Part shown: in pieces, positions 36,861 through 45,813 of the stretch
Layout: the number at the start of each line of letters is the position of its first letter
How positions within the stretch are numbered: position 1 is the stretch's first letter
Assembly (NCBI GenBank): GCA_016712865.1
Contig: JADJQH010000008.1
Span: 558,001-622,000, forward strand
Direction of reading: 5' to 3'
Length of the DNA: 64,000 nucleotides
From: Dokdonella sp.
GTDB lineage: Bacteria > Pseudomonadota > Gammaproteobacteria > Xanthomonadales > Rhodanobacteraceae
Notes under the pieces: generated by a model
What the model was told of the DNA's origin: nothing
Databases searched by the model: none
What the model saw: the letters and a program-made list of their open reading frames with translations, nothing else
Made by a program: the position numbers and the translations under genes

Positions 36861-37748
36861 ATGCCCTATCTGGTTGACATCGACCCCATCGCGTTTTCGA
36901 TCGGACCGGTTGCCGTGCATTGGTACGGCATCATGTACCTCATCGCGTTTGCCGCGTTCTGGTGGCTCGGCGAGCGCCGGCGTCGGGCTGGACGCTTGCC
37001 GGTGGGGCCGACGGCGTTTTCCGATCTGGCCTTCTACGGCATGATCGGCGTGATCCTGGGTGGGCGGGTCGGCTACATGCTGTTCTACGCCACGCCCGAG
37101 TTGCTTGCCGATCCGCTGTCGCTGTTTCGCATCTGGGAAGGCGGCATGTCCTTCCATGGCGGCCTGCTCGGCGTGCTGGTCGCGATGTGGTACTGGTCGC
37201 GGCGCAATGGCATGCATTTCTTCGACGTGATGGATTTCGTCGCTCCGCTGGTGCCTATCGGCCTCGGCACCGGTCGGCTCGGCAATTTCATCGGTGGCGA
37301 GTTGTGGGGACGCCATACCGACCTGCCCTGGGGCATGATCTTTCCGCGCGCCATCGATACCGCCGGCCACAGCATCGAACAGTTGAAGGCAATGGCCGGG
37401 GCAGGCCAACTCGCCGCTGAAGCCAGGCATCCTTCGCAGCTTTACCAGATGCTTCTGGAAGGCGTGTTGCTGTTCTGCATTCTCTATTTCGTTTCGATGA
37501 AACCAAAGCCTCGTTATCTGGTTTCCGGGCTGTTTGCCCTGTTCTACGGTGTGTTCCGCTTTGGCGTGGAATTCGTGCGTGAGCCGGATGCACAACTGGG
37601 TTACCTGGCTTGGGGCTGGCTGACCATGGGCCAGATTCTGTCGCTGCCGCTGATCCTGCTCGGCGTGGTCCTGTTGCTGGCCTCGCGCTCCGCGCCCACG
37701 CTGCAGCCGCGTGTGGTTGCCGATCCGGTGCCTGGGAAGAAATCCTGA
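36861..37748 (+). CDS. lgt: Prolipoprotein diacylglyceryl transferase
   Basis: Inner-membrane enzyme (295 aa) that attaches diacylglycerol to the lipobox Cys of prolipoproteins, such as the secretin lipoprotein encoded here. Family marks are [29 protein letters not shown], the signature [14 protein letters not shown] and [12 protein letters not shown], with about seven membrane segments. The signature reads IGG where E. coli has ING. The stop overlaps the thyA start, matching the common lgt-thyA order. Confidence 0.97.
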   Translation: MPYLVDIDPIAFSIGPVAVHWYGIMYLIAFAAFWWLGERRRRAGRLPVGPTAFSDLAFYGMIGVILGGRVGYMLFYATPELLADPLSLFRIWEGGMSFHGGLLGVLVAMWYWSRRNGMHFFDVMDFVAPLVPIGLGTGRLGNFIGGELWGRHTDLPWGMIFPRAIDTAGHSIEQLKAMAGAGQLAAEARHPSQLYQMLLEGVLLFCILYFVSMKPKPRYLVSGLFALFYGVFRFGVEFVREPDAQLGYLAWGWLTMGQILSLPLILLGVVLLLASRSAPTLQPRVVADPVPGKKS

Positions 37749-38542
37749 TGCGTGTCTATCTCGACCTGCTCAGGCACGTGCTTGAGCAGGGCACCCCGAA
37801 ATCGGATCGCACCGGCACGGGCACCCACAGCGTGTTCGGCTGGCAGATGCGCTTTGACCTGTCGCAGGGTTTTCCTCTGGTCACCACCAAGAAACTGCAC
37901 CTGCGTTCCATCATCCATGAGTTGATCTGGTTCCTGCGCGGCGAAACCAACATCGCCTACCTCAAGGAGAACGGCGTCGGCATCTGGGATGAATGGGCCG
38001 ATGCCGAGGGCAACCTTGGACCGGTGTACGGCAAGCAGTGGCGATCCTGGGGCGCGGCGGATGGCCGCTGCATCGACCAGATCAGCTGGCTGCTTGGCGA
38101 GATCAAGCGCAACCCGGATTCGCGGCGCCTGCTGGTCAGCGCCTGGAACGTCGGCGAACTCGAGCAGATGGCGTTGCAACCCTGCCACACCATGTTCCAG
38201 TTCCATGTCGCCAATCGCAGGCTGTCGTGCCAGCTCTACCAGCGTTCGGCGGACATCTTCCTCGGCCTGCCGTTCAACATTGCCAGCTACGCACTGCTTA
38301 CCCACATGGTGGCGCAGGTGTGTGATCTGGAAGTCGGCGACTTTGTGCACACGCTGGGTGATGCGCATTTGTATCTCAATCATTTCGATCAGGCCCGCGA
38401 GCAGTTGCAGCGGGAACCCCATGCACTGCCCAGCCTGCGCCTCAATCCCGATGTGCGTTCGTTGTTCGATTTCCGCTTCGAAGACGTGCACATCGACGGT
38501 TATGTCGCGCACAAGGCAATCAAGGCTCCGGTGGCGGTGTGA
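37748..38542 (+). CDS. thyA: Thymidylate synthase
   Basis: Converts dUMP to dTMP with methylene-tetrahydrofolate (264 aa, the same length as E. coli ThyA). Conserved marks are [12 protein letters not shown], the catalytic Cys in [28 protein letters not shown] and the folate/dUMP site HLYLNHFDQ. It is coupled to lgt upstream and overlaps folA downstream, so dTMP synthesis and regeneration of tetrahydrofolate are encoded together. Confidence 0.98.
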   Translation: MRVYLDLLRHVLEQGTPKSDRTGTGTHSVFGWQMRFDLSQGFPLVTTKKLHLRSIIHELIWFLRGETNIAYLKENGVGIWDEWADAEGNLGPVYGKQWRSWGAADGRCIDQISWLLGEIKRNPDSRRLLVSAWNVGELEQMALQPCHTMFQFHVANRRLSCQLYQRSADIFLGLPFNIASYALLTHMVAQVCDLEVGDFVHTLGDAHLYLNHFDQAREQLQREPHALPSLRLNPDVRSLFDFRFEDVHIDGYVAHKAIKAPVAV

Positions 38543-39024
38543 TTGCGCTGATCGCAGCCATGGACCGCAAGCGGGCCATTGGCCGCGATGGCGACATGCC
38601 CTGGCACCTGCCGGATGACCTGCGCCGCTTCAAGCAGCTGACCCTGGGCAAGGCCGTCCTCATGGGGCGCAAGACGGCGCTGTCGATCGGGCGGACATTG
38701 CCGGGTCGGACCAACCTGGTGCTGACCCATCAGGCCAGTGCTCCGTTTGCGCAGCAGATCGTGGTGGAATCGCTGGATGCCGCGCTGCTGCAGGCAGGTA
38801 CAAGCGAGCTGATGGTGATTGGTGGCGGCGAGGTCTACGCACAGGCGCTGGACAGGGCGCAGCGACTTCACCTGACCCTGATCGATACCGAAGTTCCCAA
38901 TGCCGATACCTGGTTCCCGCCATTTGACGTTTCGCGCTGGCAGTTGCTCAGCGAGGAAACCCATGCGGCCGATGCGCGGCATGCCCATGCCTTCCGTTTC
39001 TGTGATTACCAGCGAACGCGTTGA
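38539..39024 (+). CDS. folA: Dihydrofolate reductase
   Basis: NADPH-dependent reductase (161 aa) that regenerates tetrahydrofolate used by ThyA. Marks are [31 protein letters not shown] with the active-site Asp, [17 protein letters not shown] and [12 protein letters not shown]. The start is GTG 38539, overlapping the thyA stop by four bases. It is followed by a palindromic repeat region with no further gene on this strand. Confidence 0.97.
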   Translation: MIALIAAMDRKRAIGRDGDMPWHLPDDLRRFKQLTLGKAVLMGRKTALSIGRTLPGRTNLVLTHQASAPFAQQIVVESLDAALLQAGTSELMVIGGGEVYAQALDRAQRLHLTLIDTEVPNADTWFPPFDVSRWQLLSEETHAADARHAHAFRFCDYQRTR

Positions 39025-39336
39025 AGCGGGCGATCACTCGCTCTGCCTCGGAAACCGGATCCGCACTCGCCCGTAAACGGGCTCCTGCAAACTTTGCTTG
39101 CAACTGCAGGAATCCCAAAAAGGGGATAAACGCTTTAAGGAAACGCTGAACAAGTACGGAACTCATTCGTCGCGAGCAAGCTCGCTCCCACAAAATCAAG
39201 CAATGGTGGGAGCGAGCTTGCTCGCGACAATACTTGATCAGACCTTCCTTCAGGCGTGATCATTCGTACAAGCAAGCCACGGTTCGCCCGTAAACGGGTT
39301 CCCACAAGCCCGTTCGGGCCGATGGCGCCGGGGAGC
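39025..39336. other. Convergent intergenic region filled with palindromes
   Basis: Region between folA and the convergent apaH gene. It holds a perfect 23-base inverted repeat (39169-39228) and two copies of a CGCCCGTAAACGGG palindrome (near 39068 and 39285) followed by TCC(C/T)(A/G)CAA. No gene is seen. Confidence 0.7.
39169..39228. repeat. Perfect 23-bp inverted repeat
   Basis: The left arm 39169-39191 and right arm 39206-39228 are exact inverted copies with a 14-base loop. The arms contain GCGAGCAAGCTCGC, itself palindromic. There is no T-run. It probably ends transcription of folA and apaH or acts as a REP-type element. Confidence 0.85.
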
Positions 39337-40185
39337 CTATTCGATGAACTTTCCGCTTGGCGTCGGACGTTCGGATTTCAACACCACGAACTCCGGTTCC
39401 GGCACGTCGATGCGCATGGCGGTCAAGGCGCCGCCCCATACGCAGCCGGTGTCGATGGCGTAAACACCGAGGCCGGCGAAGCGGCCCAGGGTCGACCAGT
39501 GTCCGCAGACGATGCGCAGTTCGCGGCGCTTCTGGCCCGGAACCTCGAACCAGGGATACAGCCCCGGGCGCTGCGTTCCCGGCATGCCTTTCTCGGCGAA
39601 CGCGATGCGTCCGCGCACATCGCAGTAGCGCATGCGGGTGAGTACGTTGATGCCGGCACGCAGGCGCTCGATTCCGCGCAGGCGCGGCGTCCAGGTGTCG
39701 GGCTTGTTGCCGAACATCTGGCGCAGCAGGCGCTTGTGGTCATCGCCGCGCAGCCGGGTTTCGATTTCGCGAGCCACCGATTCGGCGCGCGCGATGTCCC
39801 AGCTCGGCGCCAGTCCGGCATGTACCAGCATGCAGTCGAGGTTGCGGTCCACATGCAACAAGGGGCGCTGGCGCAGCCATCCAAGCAGTTCGTCGCGATC
39901 CGGCGCAAACAGGATGGCACGCAACTCCGGGTTGATCTTGGCCTGGTCCTGTTCGCTGCGCACGCTCACCGCGAGCAGGGAAAGGTCGTGGTTGCCGAGG
40001 GTGACCACGGTGCGTTCGTTGAGCGACTTGACCAGGCGCAATACTTCGAGGGATTGACCGCCGCGGTTGACCAGGTCGCCGCAGAACCAGAGGATGTCGC
40101 GGGCCGGATCAAATCCAAGCCGCTCGATCAGCATCGCCAGTTCGTCGTAGCAGCCCTGGATGTCGCCGATGGCCCAGACCGCCAT
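39337..40185 (-). CDS. apaH: Diadenosine tetraphosphatase, symmetrical
   Basis: Metallophosphatase (282 aa) that splits Ap4A to two ADP and can remove Np4-type RNA caps. The phosphoesterase motifs GDIQGCYDEL, GDLVNRGGQSLE, GNHDLSLLA and the later GHWSTLG are intact. It is the last gene of the minus-strand surA-pdxA-rsmA-apaG-apaH block, following apaG by 42 bases. Length is as in E. coli ApaH. Confidence 0.97.
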   Translation of the reverse strand: MAVWAIGDIQGCYDELAMLIERLGFDPARDILWFCGDLVNRGGQSLEVLRLVKSLNERTVVTLGNHDLSLLAVSVRSEQDQAKINPELRAILFAPDRDELLGWLRQRPLLHVDRNLDCMLVHAGLAPSWDIARAESVAREIETRLRGDDHKRLLRQMFGNKPDTWTPRLRGIERLRAGINVLTRMRYCDVRGRIAFAEKGMPGTQRPGLYPWFEVPGQKRRELRIVCGHWSTLGRFAGLGVYAIDTGCVWGGALTAMRIDVPEPEFVVLKSERPTPSGKFIE

Positions 40186-40227
40186 GTCAGTGCACCGGCA
40201 CGCAATCCGACGCCACGCGCGCGGCCA

Positions 40228-40611
40228 CTAGTGCAAGGTCCGCGGTATGGAAAGCACGAACTCCGGGATCTCGGCATCGAAGCGGGTGCCGTCCTCGGCC
40301 ACCATCTGGTAACTGCCGTGCATCGTGCCGACCGCGGTTTCCAGCACGGCCCCCGAGGTGTATTCGTAGCCTTCACCCGGTCGCATGTGCGGCTGCTCGC
40401 CAACCACGCCATCGCCGCGCACCTCGCGGATCAAGCCGTTTGCATCGGTGATGACCCAGTGGCGGCTCAACAGGCGCGCGCCGATGCTGCCGCGGTTGTG
40501 GATGGTCACCGTGTAGCTGAAGACGTAGCGGCCGTCCTGTGGCATCGATTGCTCGTCGATGAACTGGGTCATGACCGAAACGCTGATGTCGTGGGTCTTT
40601 TTCGCGCTCAT
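40228..40611 (-). CDS. apaG: ApaG protein
   Basis: Small ApaG/DUF525-fold protein (127 aa, fibronectin-like beta sandwich) of unclear biochemical role, nearly always beside apaH. Marks are YVFSYTVTIHNRGSIGARLL, SRHWVITDANG, VRGDGVVGEQPHMRPGEGYE and YTSGAVLETAVGTMHGSY. ATG 40611 is chosen because it gives the usual length; in-frame codons upstream encode no family sequence. Confidence 0.95.
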   Translation of the reverse strand: MSAKKTHDISVSVMTQFIDEQSMPQDGRYVFSYTVTIHNRGSIGARLLSRHWVITDANGLIREVRGDGVVGEQPHMRPGEGYEYTSGAVLETAVGTMHGSYQMVAEDGTRFDAEIPEFVLSIPRTLH

Positions 40612-40658
40612 GGACGGATTGTCAGCGAGTGCGGCACGCCCGGCAAGCGCGGATGCAT

Positions 40659-41492
40659 TCAATTGCGGGATTCGGGCTTGTCCTGCGCTTGCGCCAGATG
40701 CCCGGCCAGGCGCACGAAGGCGGCCGGTGCGAGCTGTTCGGCGCGGTCGCCCGGATCAATATCGACGGCACGCATTTGGGTTGCGCTGGCGAAGTCGCGC
40801 AGGGCATTGGAAAGGGTCTTGCGACGCTGGCCGAAGGCGGCACGCACCAGCTGCTCGATGAGTCGTGCGTGGCGCAGGGGACGCGCTTCCATGGGCATTG
40901 GCGTCAGGCGCACGACGGCCGAATCGACCTTGGGTGGTGGGCGAAAGGCTTCAGGTGGCACGCCGAGCAAGGGTTCGATGCGACAGGCCAGCTGCAGCAT
41001 CACGCTCAGGCGCCCGTAGATCTTGCTGCCGGGAGCGGCAGCCATGCGATCGACTACTTCGCGCTGGAGCATGAAGTGCATGTCCTGGATTGAATCCAGA
41101 TGCTGCATGCAGTGGAACAGGATGGGCGAGGAAATGTTGTAGGGCAGGTTTCCGACCAGACGCAACCGGGCATTTGTCGCCAGTGCGCCGAGATCCACCT
41201 CGAGCACGTCTGCGTGGATGATCTCCACCGCGCCGACATCCTTGCAGGTGGCCGCGATGCGCGGAAGCAGGTCGCGATCCAGCTCGATCACCGCAATCTG
41301 GCCGGCCCTGCGCAGCAGCGGCAAGGTGATCGCACCTTCGCCGGGGCCGATCTCGACCAGGCGCTGGCCCGGCGCTGGTGCAATGGCATCGACGATGCGC
41401 TGGATGATGCCTTCATCGCGCAGGAAATGCTGGCCAAAGCGCTTGCGCGTGACGTGGGCGGACTCAAGGGGATTCGATGCGCGGGAATTCAC
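40659..41492 (-). CDS. rsmA: 16S rRNA dimethyladenosine transferase
   Basis: Methylates two adjacent adenines near the 3' end of 16S rRNA during 30S maturation (277 aa). Marks are KRFGQHFLRDEGII, motif I LVEIGPGEGAIT, IELDRDL, the catalytic NLPYNISSPILFH and the C-terminal RAAFGQRRKTLSNAL. The GTG at 41492 gives about 15 residues before the conserved start and could be a little long. The gene is normally directly behind pdxA; here a transporter gene on the other strand separates them. Confidence 0.96.
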   Translation of the reverse strand: MNSRASNPLESAHVTRKRFGQHFLRDEGIIQRIVDAIAPAPGQRLVEIGPGEGAITLPLLRRAGQIAVIELDRDLLPRIAATCKDVGAVEIIHADVLEVDLGALATNARLRLVGNLPYNISSPILFHCMQHLDSIQDMHFMLQREVVDRMAAAPGSKIYGRLSVMLQLACRIEPLLGVPPEAFRPPPKVDSAVVRLTPMPMEARPLRHARLIEQLVRAAFGQRRKTLSNALRDFASATQMRAVDIDPGDRAEQLAPAAFVRLAGHLAQAQDKPESRN

Positions 41493-41665
41493 GGGATGCT
41501 TTGCGGGGCAGGGAAATCATCGAAGGCGCAGTGTACGCCAGTCGACAATGACCCCGGGTCCGAGGCCCGGCGACCGATGTGGACACGCCGGGTTGCCGCG
41601 TAGAATGCGCCGGCTGCATTGCATCGATGTCACGCGCATTGCACTTCACCCCTGGGTATCACTCC

Positions 41666-42544
41666 ATGCCGCTTGCATCGCTGATTCGCCTGGTCCTGCT
41701 CGGCATGATCTGGGGCGCGTCGTTCCTGTTCCAACGCATCACCGTGCCGGCGGTCGGAGTCGCATTCACGGCGTCCATTCGCATCGTGTTGTCGGCACTG
41801 ATGCTGGTACTGATCGCGCGCGTGCTGGGGCTGTCCCTGCAATGGCGAACGCACTGGCGGGTGTGGCTGTTCCTTGGAACGGTCAACACGGCCATTCCGT
41901 TCCTGTGTTTTGCCGCGGCTGCGCGCAGCCTGCCAGCCGGATACATGGCGGTGATCAATGCCACCGTGCCGCTGCTGACGGTGATCCTCGCATGGGCCAT
42001 GTTCCGCATCCGCCCGTCCGCGTCGAAACGCGCCGGCGTGGTTGTCGGACTGCTTGGAGTCGCGGTACTCGCCCGCTACGGCAGCATCGCCATGACGGCG
42101 CCCGTCCTGCTTGGCATCGGCCTGCTGTTCGCGGCCGCTGCGATGTATGCCTACATCGCGCTGTACGTTCGCCAGTATCCATTGGGCGTCGATCCGCTGG
42201 TAATGGCCGCCGCAAGCCAACTTGGTGCCGCATTCGTCATTCTTCCGCTGGGCATCCATTCCCTGCCAACCGAATTGCCTTCACTGCAGGTGCTGGCTTG
42301 CCTGCTCGTGCTAGGCATCGTCTGCACGGGTGTTGCCTATCTTCTCTACTTTCGCCTGCTCAGCGACGTGGGCAGCGAAAAGGCGGTGACCAACACCTTC
42401 CTGGTGCCGCTGTTTGCCCAGCTTTGGGGTGCCTTGTTCCTCGACGAGCACCTGACCGCGTTCGGCGCCATCGGTTTTGCGCTGGTGTTGTTGGCAGTGG
42501 CTCTGGTTTTGGAAATCCGGCCATGGCGCAAGGCTCAGGCCTGA
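41666..42544 (+). CDS. EamA/DMT-family transporter
   Basis: Ten-helix drug/metabolite transporter (292 aa) with two EamA repeats. The first starts LVLLGMIWGASFLFQR, and the second ends LFAQLWGALFLDEHLTAFGA, typical of the family. Substrate is unknown. ATG 41666 is chosen because upstream in-frame codons lack family sequence. It stands on the plus strand between rsmA and pdxA, which face the other way, and its end lies 15 bases from the convergent pdxA end. Confidence 0.88.
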   Translation: MPLASLIRLVLLGMIWGASFLFQRITVPAVGVAFTASIRIVLSALMLVLIARVLGLSLQWRTHWRVWLFLGTVNTAIPFLCFAAAARSLPAGYMAVINATVPLLTVILAWAMFRIRPSASKRAGVVVGLLGVAVLARYGSIAMTAPVLLGIGLLFAAAAMYAYIALYVRQYPLGVDPLVMAAASQLGAAFVILPLGIHSLPTELPSLQVLACLLVLGIVCTGVAYLLYFRLLSDVGSEKAVTNTFLVPLFAQLWGALFLDEHLTAFGAIGFALVLLAVALVLEIRPWRKAQA

Positions 42545-42559
42545 TTCCGGCGCCTTGCT

Positions 42560-43540
42560 TCAGGCGTTGCGGCGTCGCGCGAGTTGCACGGCCAACCGGA
42601 TGGCCGAGCGCAGGCTGCCGGCATCCGCGATGCCACGGCCGGCAATATCGAGCGCGGTTCCGTGGTCGACCGACGTGCGCACATAGGGTAGCCCCAAGGT
42701 CACGTTGACGGCATGGCCAAAGCCCGCATGCTTGAGTACGGGCAGGCCCTGGTCGTGGTACATCGCCAGAACGGCATCGAATGTCTCAAGCTGCCGTGGC
42801 ACGAACGCGGTATCTGCGGGCAGCGGGCCGATCAGATGCAAACCTTCGCCACGCAGCTGCTCAAGGGCCGGAATGATCGTCTCGATCTCCTCGCGACCCA
42901 GGTATCCGCCTTCACCGGCATGGGGATTGAGGCCAAGCACGGCGATGCGGGGTTCGTCCAGGCCAAAGCGCATGCGCAGGTCGTGATCGAGGATGCGCAT
43001 GGTGGTGGCCAGGCGCGCGCGGGTGATGGCCGATGGCACCGCAGACAAGGCGAGGTGGGTGGTGGCCAGCGCCACCCGCAAATTGTCGGAGGTCAACAGC
43101 ATGACGACATCGCAGCCGGCGCGCTCGGCCAGCCATTCGGTGTGTCCCGAGAACGGAATGCCGGCATCGTTGATGATGCCCTTGTGCACGGGCGCCGTGA
43201 CAATGGCATCGAACTCTCCGGAGTGCGCACCTTCGGCAGCGCGATCCAGGCAGGCAAGCACATAACGCGCGTTGCGTGCATCAAGTTTTCCGGCCAGCGA
43301 AGGAGCCGACAGCGCGATGTCCACGCACTCGAATCCGCAGGCGGCATTGCCGTCACTGCCAGGAAGGGTGCCGGCGGCGAGAGCACGTTCGATCAAAAGC
43401 TGGCGACTGGCGATCACCACCAGATCGGCACGGAAATCCTCGGCGAGGACCTGTGCCACCAGCTCGGGCCCGACGCCAGCGGGTTCGCCGGCGGTCAGGG
43501 CGATTCGTGGGCGGCGAGGCTCAGCCGGAAGCGCCGGCAC
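42560..43540 (-). CDS. pdxA: 4-hydroxythreonine-4-phosphate dehydrogenase
   Basis: Oxidises 4-phosphohydroxy-threonine in pyridoxal phosphate synthesis (326 aa). Marks are RIALTAGEPAGVGPEL, VTAPVHKGIINDAGIPFSGH, AVLGLNPHAGEGGYLGREE, a later AMYHDQGLPVLK and LPYVRTSVDHGTALDIAGRG; metal-binding His residues are present. The start is GTG 43540 inside the end of surA (20-base overlap), which is the first codon giving the family N-terminus. Confidence 0.95.
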   Translation of the reverse strand: MPALPAEPRRPRIALTAGEPAGVGPELVAQVLAEDFRADLVVIASRQLLIERALAAGTLPGSDGNAACGFECVDIALSAPSLAGKLDARNARYVLACLDRAAEGAHSGEFDAIVTAPVHKGIINDAGIPFSGHTEWLAERAGCDVVMLLTSDNLRVALATTHLALSAVPSAITRARLATTMRILDHDLRMRFGLDEPRIAVLGLNPHAGEGGYLGREEIETIIPALEQLRGEGLHLIGPLPADTAFVPRQLETFDAVLAMYHDQGLPVLKHAGFGHAVNVTLGLPYVRTSVDHGTALDIAGRGIADAGSLRSAIRLAVQLARRRNA

Positions 43541-44837
43541 GGTCCGATCCGGGCAGGCGGATCTCGATATAAGCCTCGGCACGCAGCTGGCGCAGGAAAC
43601 TGGTGTATTCCTCTTCAGCCTTGCGCGTGCCAATGGTCTGGCGTGCCTTGTTGCGCTCGGCTTCGGCCGTCTTGTCCTCGACGCGCGTGGCGAGCGGTTC
43701 GAGGATGTGCCAGCCGACATCACTGTGGAAAGGTTCGCTGATCTGGCCGACCGGTGTCTCGTCCAGTGCCTTTGCGACCTGGGCTCCGTAGCCACCCTTG
43801 GTGAACCAGCCCATGTCGCCACCGATGTTGGCGGTATTGGCATCCTTTGAATATTCCTTCGCCAATTTGGCGAAGTCCTCACCGGCCGCGATGCGCTGGC
43901 GCAGCGCACGGACCTGCTGCTCGGCCTGGGCCGAGGAAATCACTTCATTCTCGCGGATCAGGATGTGGCGCACGTGGTACTCGGTGATGATTTCCGATTG
44001 GCCACTGCGCTTTTCAATCAACTTGATGATGTGGAAACCGTTCGGACCGCGCACGGGTGGCGAGGCCTGGCCCGCTTGCAGGTTTTCGGCGATCTTCGCG
44101 AAGGCGGTTGGCAGTTCGTCGGTACCGCGCCAGCCGAGGTCGCCTCCGTCCAGCGCATTCTGCGCATCCGAATAGCGAATGGCCGCCGCGGCGAAATCCA
44201 TGCCCGAAGCCAACTGTTGGCTGACCTCATTGGCCTTGGCCTCCGCGCTTGCAATCTGCTCGGCACTGGCCCCTTCCGGCAGCGTGATCTGGATATGGCC
44301 AAGATGCAGTTGATCGCGGTTGCCGCCACCGTTCTTGATCAGTGAATCGACCTCCGCATCACTCACGGACACCTGGCTCTGCACCACGCGTTGGCGCAGC
44401 GCACGAACCACCGCTTCTTCGTGCACGTTGTCGCGGAACTGCTGCCAGGATGAGCCTTGTGCCTCGATGGCCTGGCGCAACTGCGGAACCTGCATGCGGT
44501 TCTGTTGGGCAATCTGCTGCAGGGTCTGGTCAAGTTCCGCATCGGACACCTTGACGCCACTGCCGTCAGCGCGGGCGACCTGCAGCTTGGTCATGATCAT
44601 GCGTTCCAGCACCTGGCGTTCGAGTTCCGCCTGTGGTGGCAAGCGCTCGGGATTGCTGGCGTACTGCCGAGCAATGGCCTGCACCTGACGATCGAGTTCG
44701 CTGCGCAGGATGATGTCCTCGTCGACCACGGCGACAATGCCATCGATGGGCTGGCTGTTCATCAGCTGGGCATGGGCCATGGGGCTCAGGACAGCGGCGA
44801 GGACGAGGAAGGAGGCAAGCAGTTTGTTCATGGGCAT
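43521..44837 (-). CDS. surA: Periplasmic chaperone SurA
   Basis: Outer-membrane protein chaperone and isomerase (438 aa from ATG 44837, or two residues fewer from 44831). A signal peptide (NKLLASFLVLAAVLSPMAHA) is followed by the N-domain (IDGIVAVVDEDIILRSELD, LERMIMTKLQVARAD) and two parvulin domains. The second shows YHVRHILIRENE, GEDFAKLAKEYSKD and SDVGWHILEPL. It delivers outer-membrane proteins, including LptD, to the Bam complex. In many genomes lptD directly precedes surA; here about 1 kb of repeats separates them. Confidence 0.96.
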   Translation of the reverse strand: MPMNKLLASFLVLAAVLSPMAHAQLMNSQPIDGIVAVVDEDIILRSELDRQVQAIARQYASNPERLPPQAELERQVLERMIMTKLQVARADGSGVKVSDAELDQTLQQIAQQNRMQVPQLRQAIEAQGSSWQQFRDNVHEEAVVRALRQRVVQSQVSVSDAEVDSLIKNGGGNRDQLHLGHIQITLPEGASAEQIASAEAKANEVSQQLASGMDFAAAAIRYSDAQNALDGGDLGWRGTDELPTAFAKIAENLQAGQASPPVRGPNGFHIIKLIEKRSGQSEIITEYHVRHILIRENEVISSAQAEQQVRALRQRIAAGEDFAKLAKEYSKDANTANIGGDMGWFTKGGYGAQVAKALDETPVGQISEPFHSDVGWHILEPLATRVEDKTAEAERNKARQTIGTRKAEEEYTSFLRQLRAEAYIEIRLPGSDRAGASG

Positions 44838-45079
44838 GGAGATTCGCGCAAGCCGGAAAACCAAAGACCGGGATTGTAATCCGAAGCAGCCAGGGCAGGG
44901 TTAAGATTTGGTCCGCGGGTGCGGGCAGGTGGTTGGGCTGGTTGGTCCTGGATGGTTCGAGCCTGCTTGAGATGGGGGTTTGCCGGGGTTCTTCGGATCG
45001 CCCGGCGGGGCGGCTTTCTCGCACCTGTGGCGCCCTCAAAAGCAGAGCTTTCTCACGGCGTCGGACATTTTCAGAACAG

Positions 45080-45637
45080 AGCTTTCACACGCCTTCGGCG
45101 TGCGAGTTACTTTCTCTTGAGTGGACAAGAGAAAGTAGGCAAAGAGAAGTCCACCCGGGTTTCGTGCATCGCTCGCACAGCGAGCGATGTGCCCTTCGCG
45201 CCTTACCGTCCACGGGCCGGCGCCAACTCGGCCATCCGTGGCCTCGAACAAGGGCGCCTTGCTCCCGTGTCCGACTGCGTTGCTCGGCACGAACCACGGG
45301 GTTTTGCGTGCTGAAAGAACTCTGTTCAACAAATGTCTCGTTCCGCGGCAGCGCATGATGAAAGCGTATGGTCCGAGGCCGTGGCCAGGATGGCCACCAA
45401 CTGGGGCCCCTGCCAGGCGGCAATCGACCTGAGGAATAGCCCGCAGGGACGCGCGCACGATGCGCGCGTGCCGAACGCCGGCACAGGGATGTGCCGTCGA
45501 TCGGCCCCGAGGGTCGAGTGCGAACTCGCAGGGCAGGAAGCCCGCAGAGCGTCTGGCCGGGGTGGCCTTCTCTTTGGTTACATTTCTCTTGGCCACTCAA
45601 GAGAAAGTAACTCGCGCGCCGAGGGCGCGTGAAAGCT
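45080..45637. mobile_element. MITE-like element with 45-bp terminal inverted repeats
   Basis: Left end 45080-45124 and right end 45593-45637 are near-perfect 45-base inverted repeats with AGCTTTCAC outermost and TTACTTTCTCTTGAGTGG inside. The 468-base interior has GC-rich palindromes (CGCGCACGATGCGCGCG, CACAGGGATGTG) and no protein gene. The whole may be a non-autonomous element or a long structured repeat of this bacterial group. Confidence 0.6.
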
Positions 45638-45780
45638 CTGTCTTTGATAACAAAGCAAGCGCGTGAAAGCACTGCTCCCGAGACCGCCGAAGGCGTGTGA
45701 AAGCCTTTCTCCTGGATACTCCGGAGGCGCGTGAAAGCTCTGCTCTTCAGGCAACCGAATCCGCGTGAAAGCCCTGTTCT
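45626..45780 (+). repeat. Train of GCGTGAAAGC motifs
   Basis: Five direct copies of the motif start near 45626, 45661, 45693, 45727 and 45763, about 35 bases apart, each followed by CTG(C/T)TCT-like sequence. Two inverted copies lie at 45040-45059 and 45073-45092 on the other side of the element. Confidence 0.75.
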
Positions 45781-45813
45781 GACAATGGTAGACAGAGGCA
45801 AAAATCAATCAGA

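Larger units (their letters stand above)
44838..45813. other. One-kilobase repeat region between lptD and surA
   Basis: Between lptD (upstream, same strand) and surA. It contains a large terminal-inverted-repeat structure (45080-45637) and a train of GCGTGAAAGC(A/C/T)CTG motifs. Short open frames exist but are repeat translations; no real gene is seen. Confidence 0.75.

Noticed and set aside
39256-41019. A 587-codon plus-strand open frame across apaH, apaG and rsmA
   Set aside because: It runs antisense to three well-supported genes and has no domain or start signal.
45036-45808. Several overlapping small genes between surA and lptD
   Set aside because: Their predicted peptides are translations of the inverted repeats in different frames; none has a start signal or family sequence.
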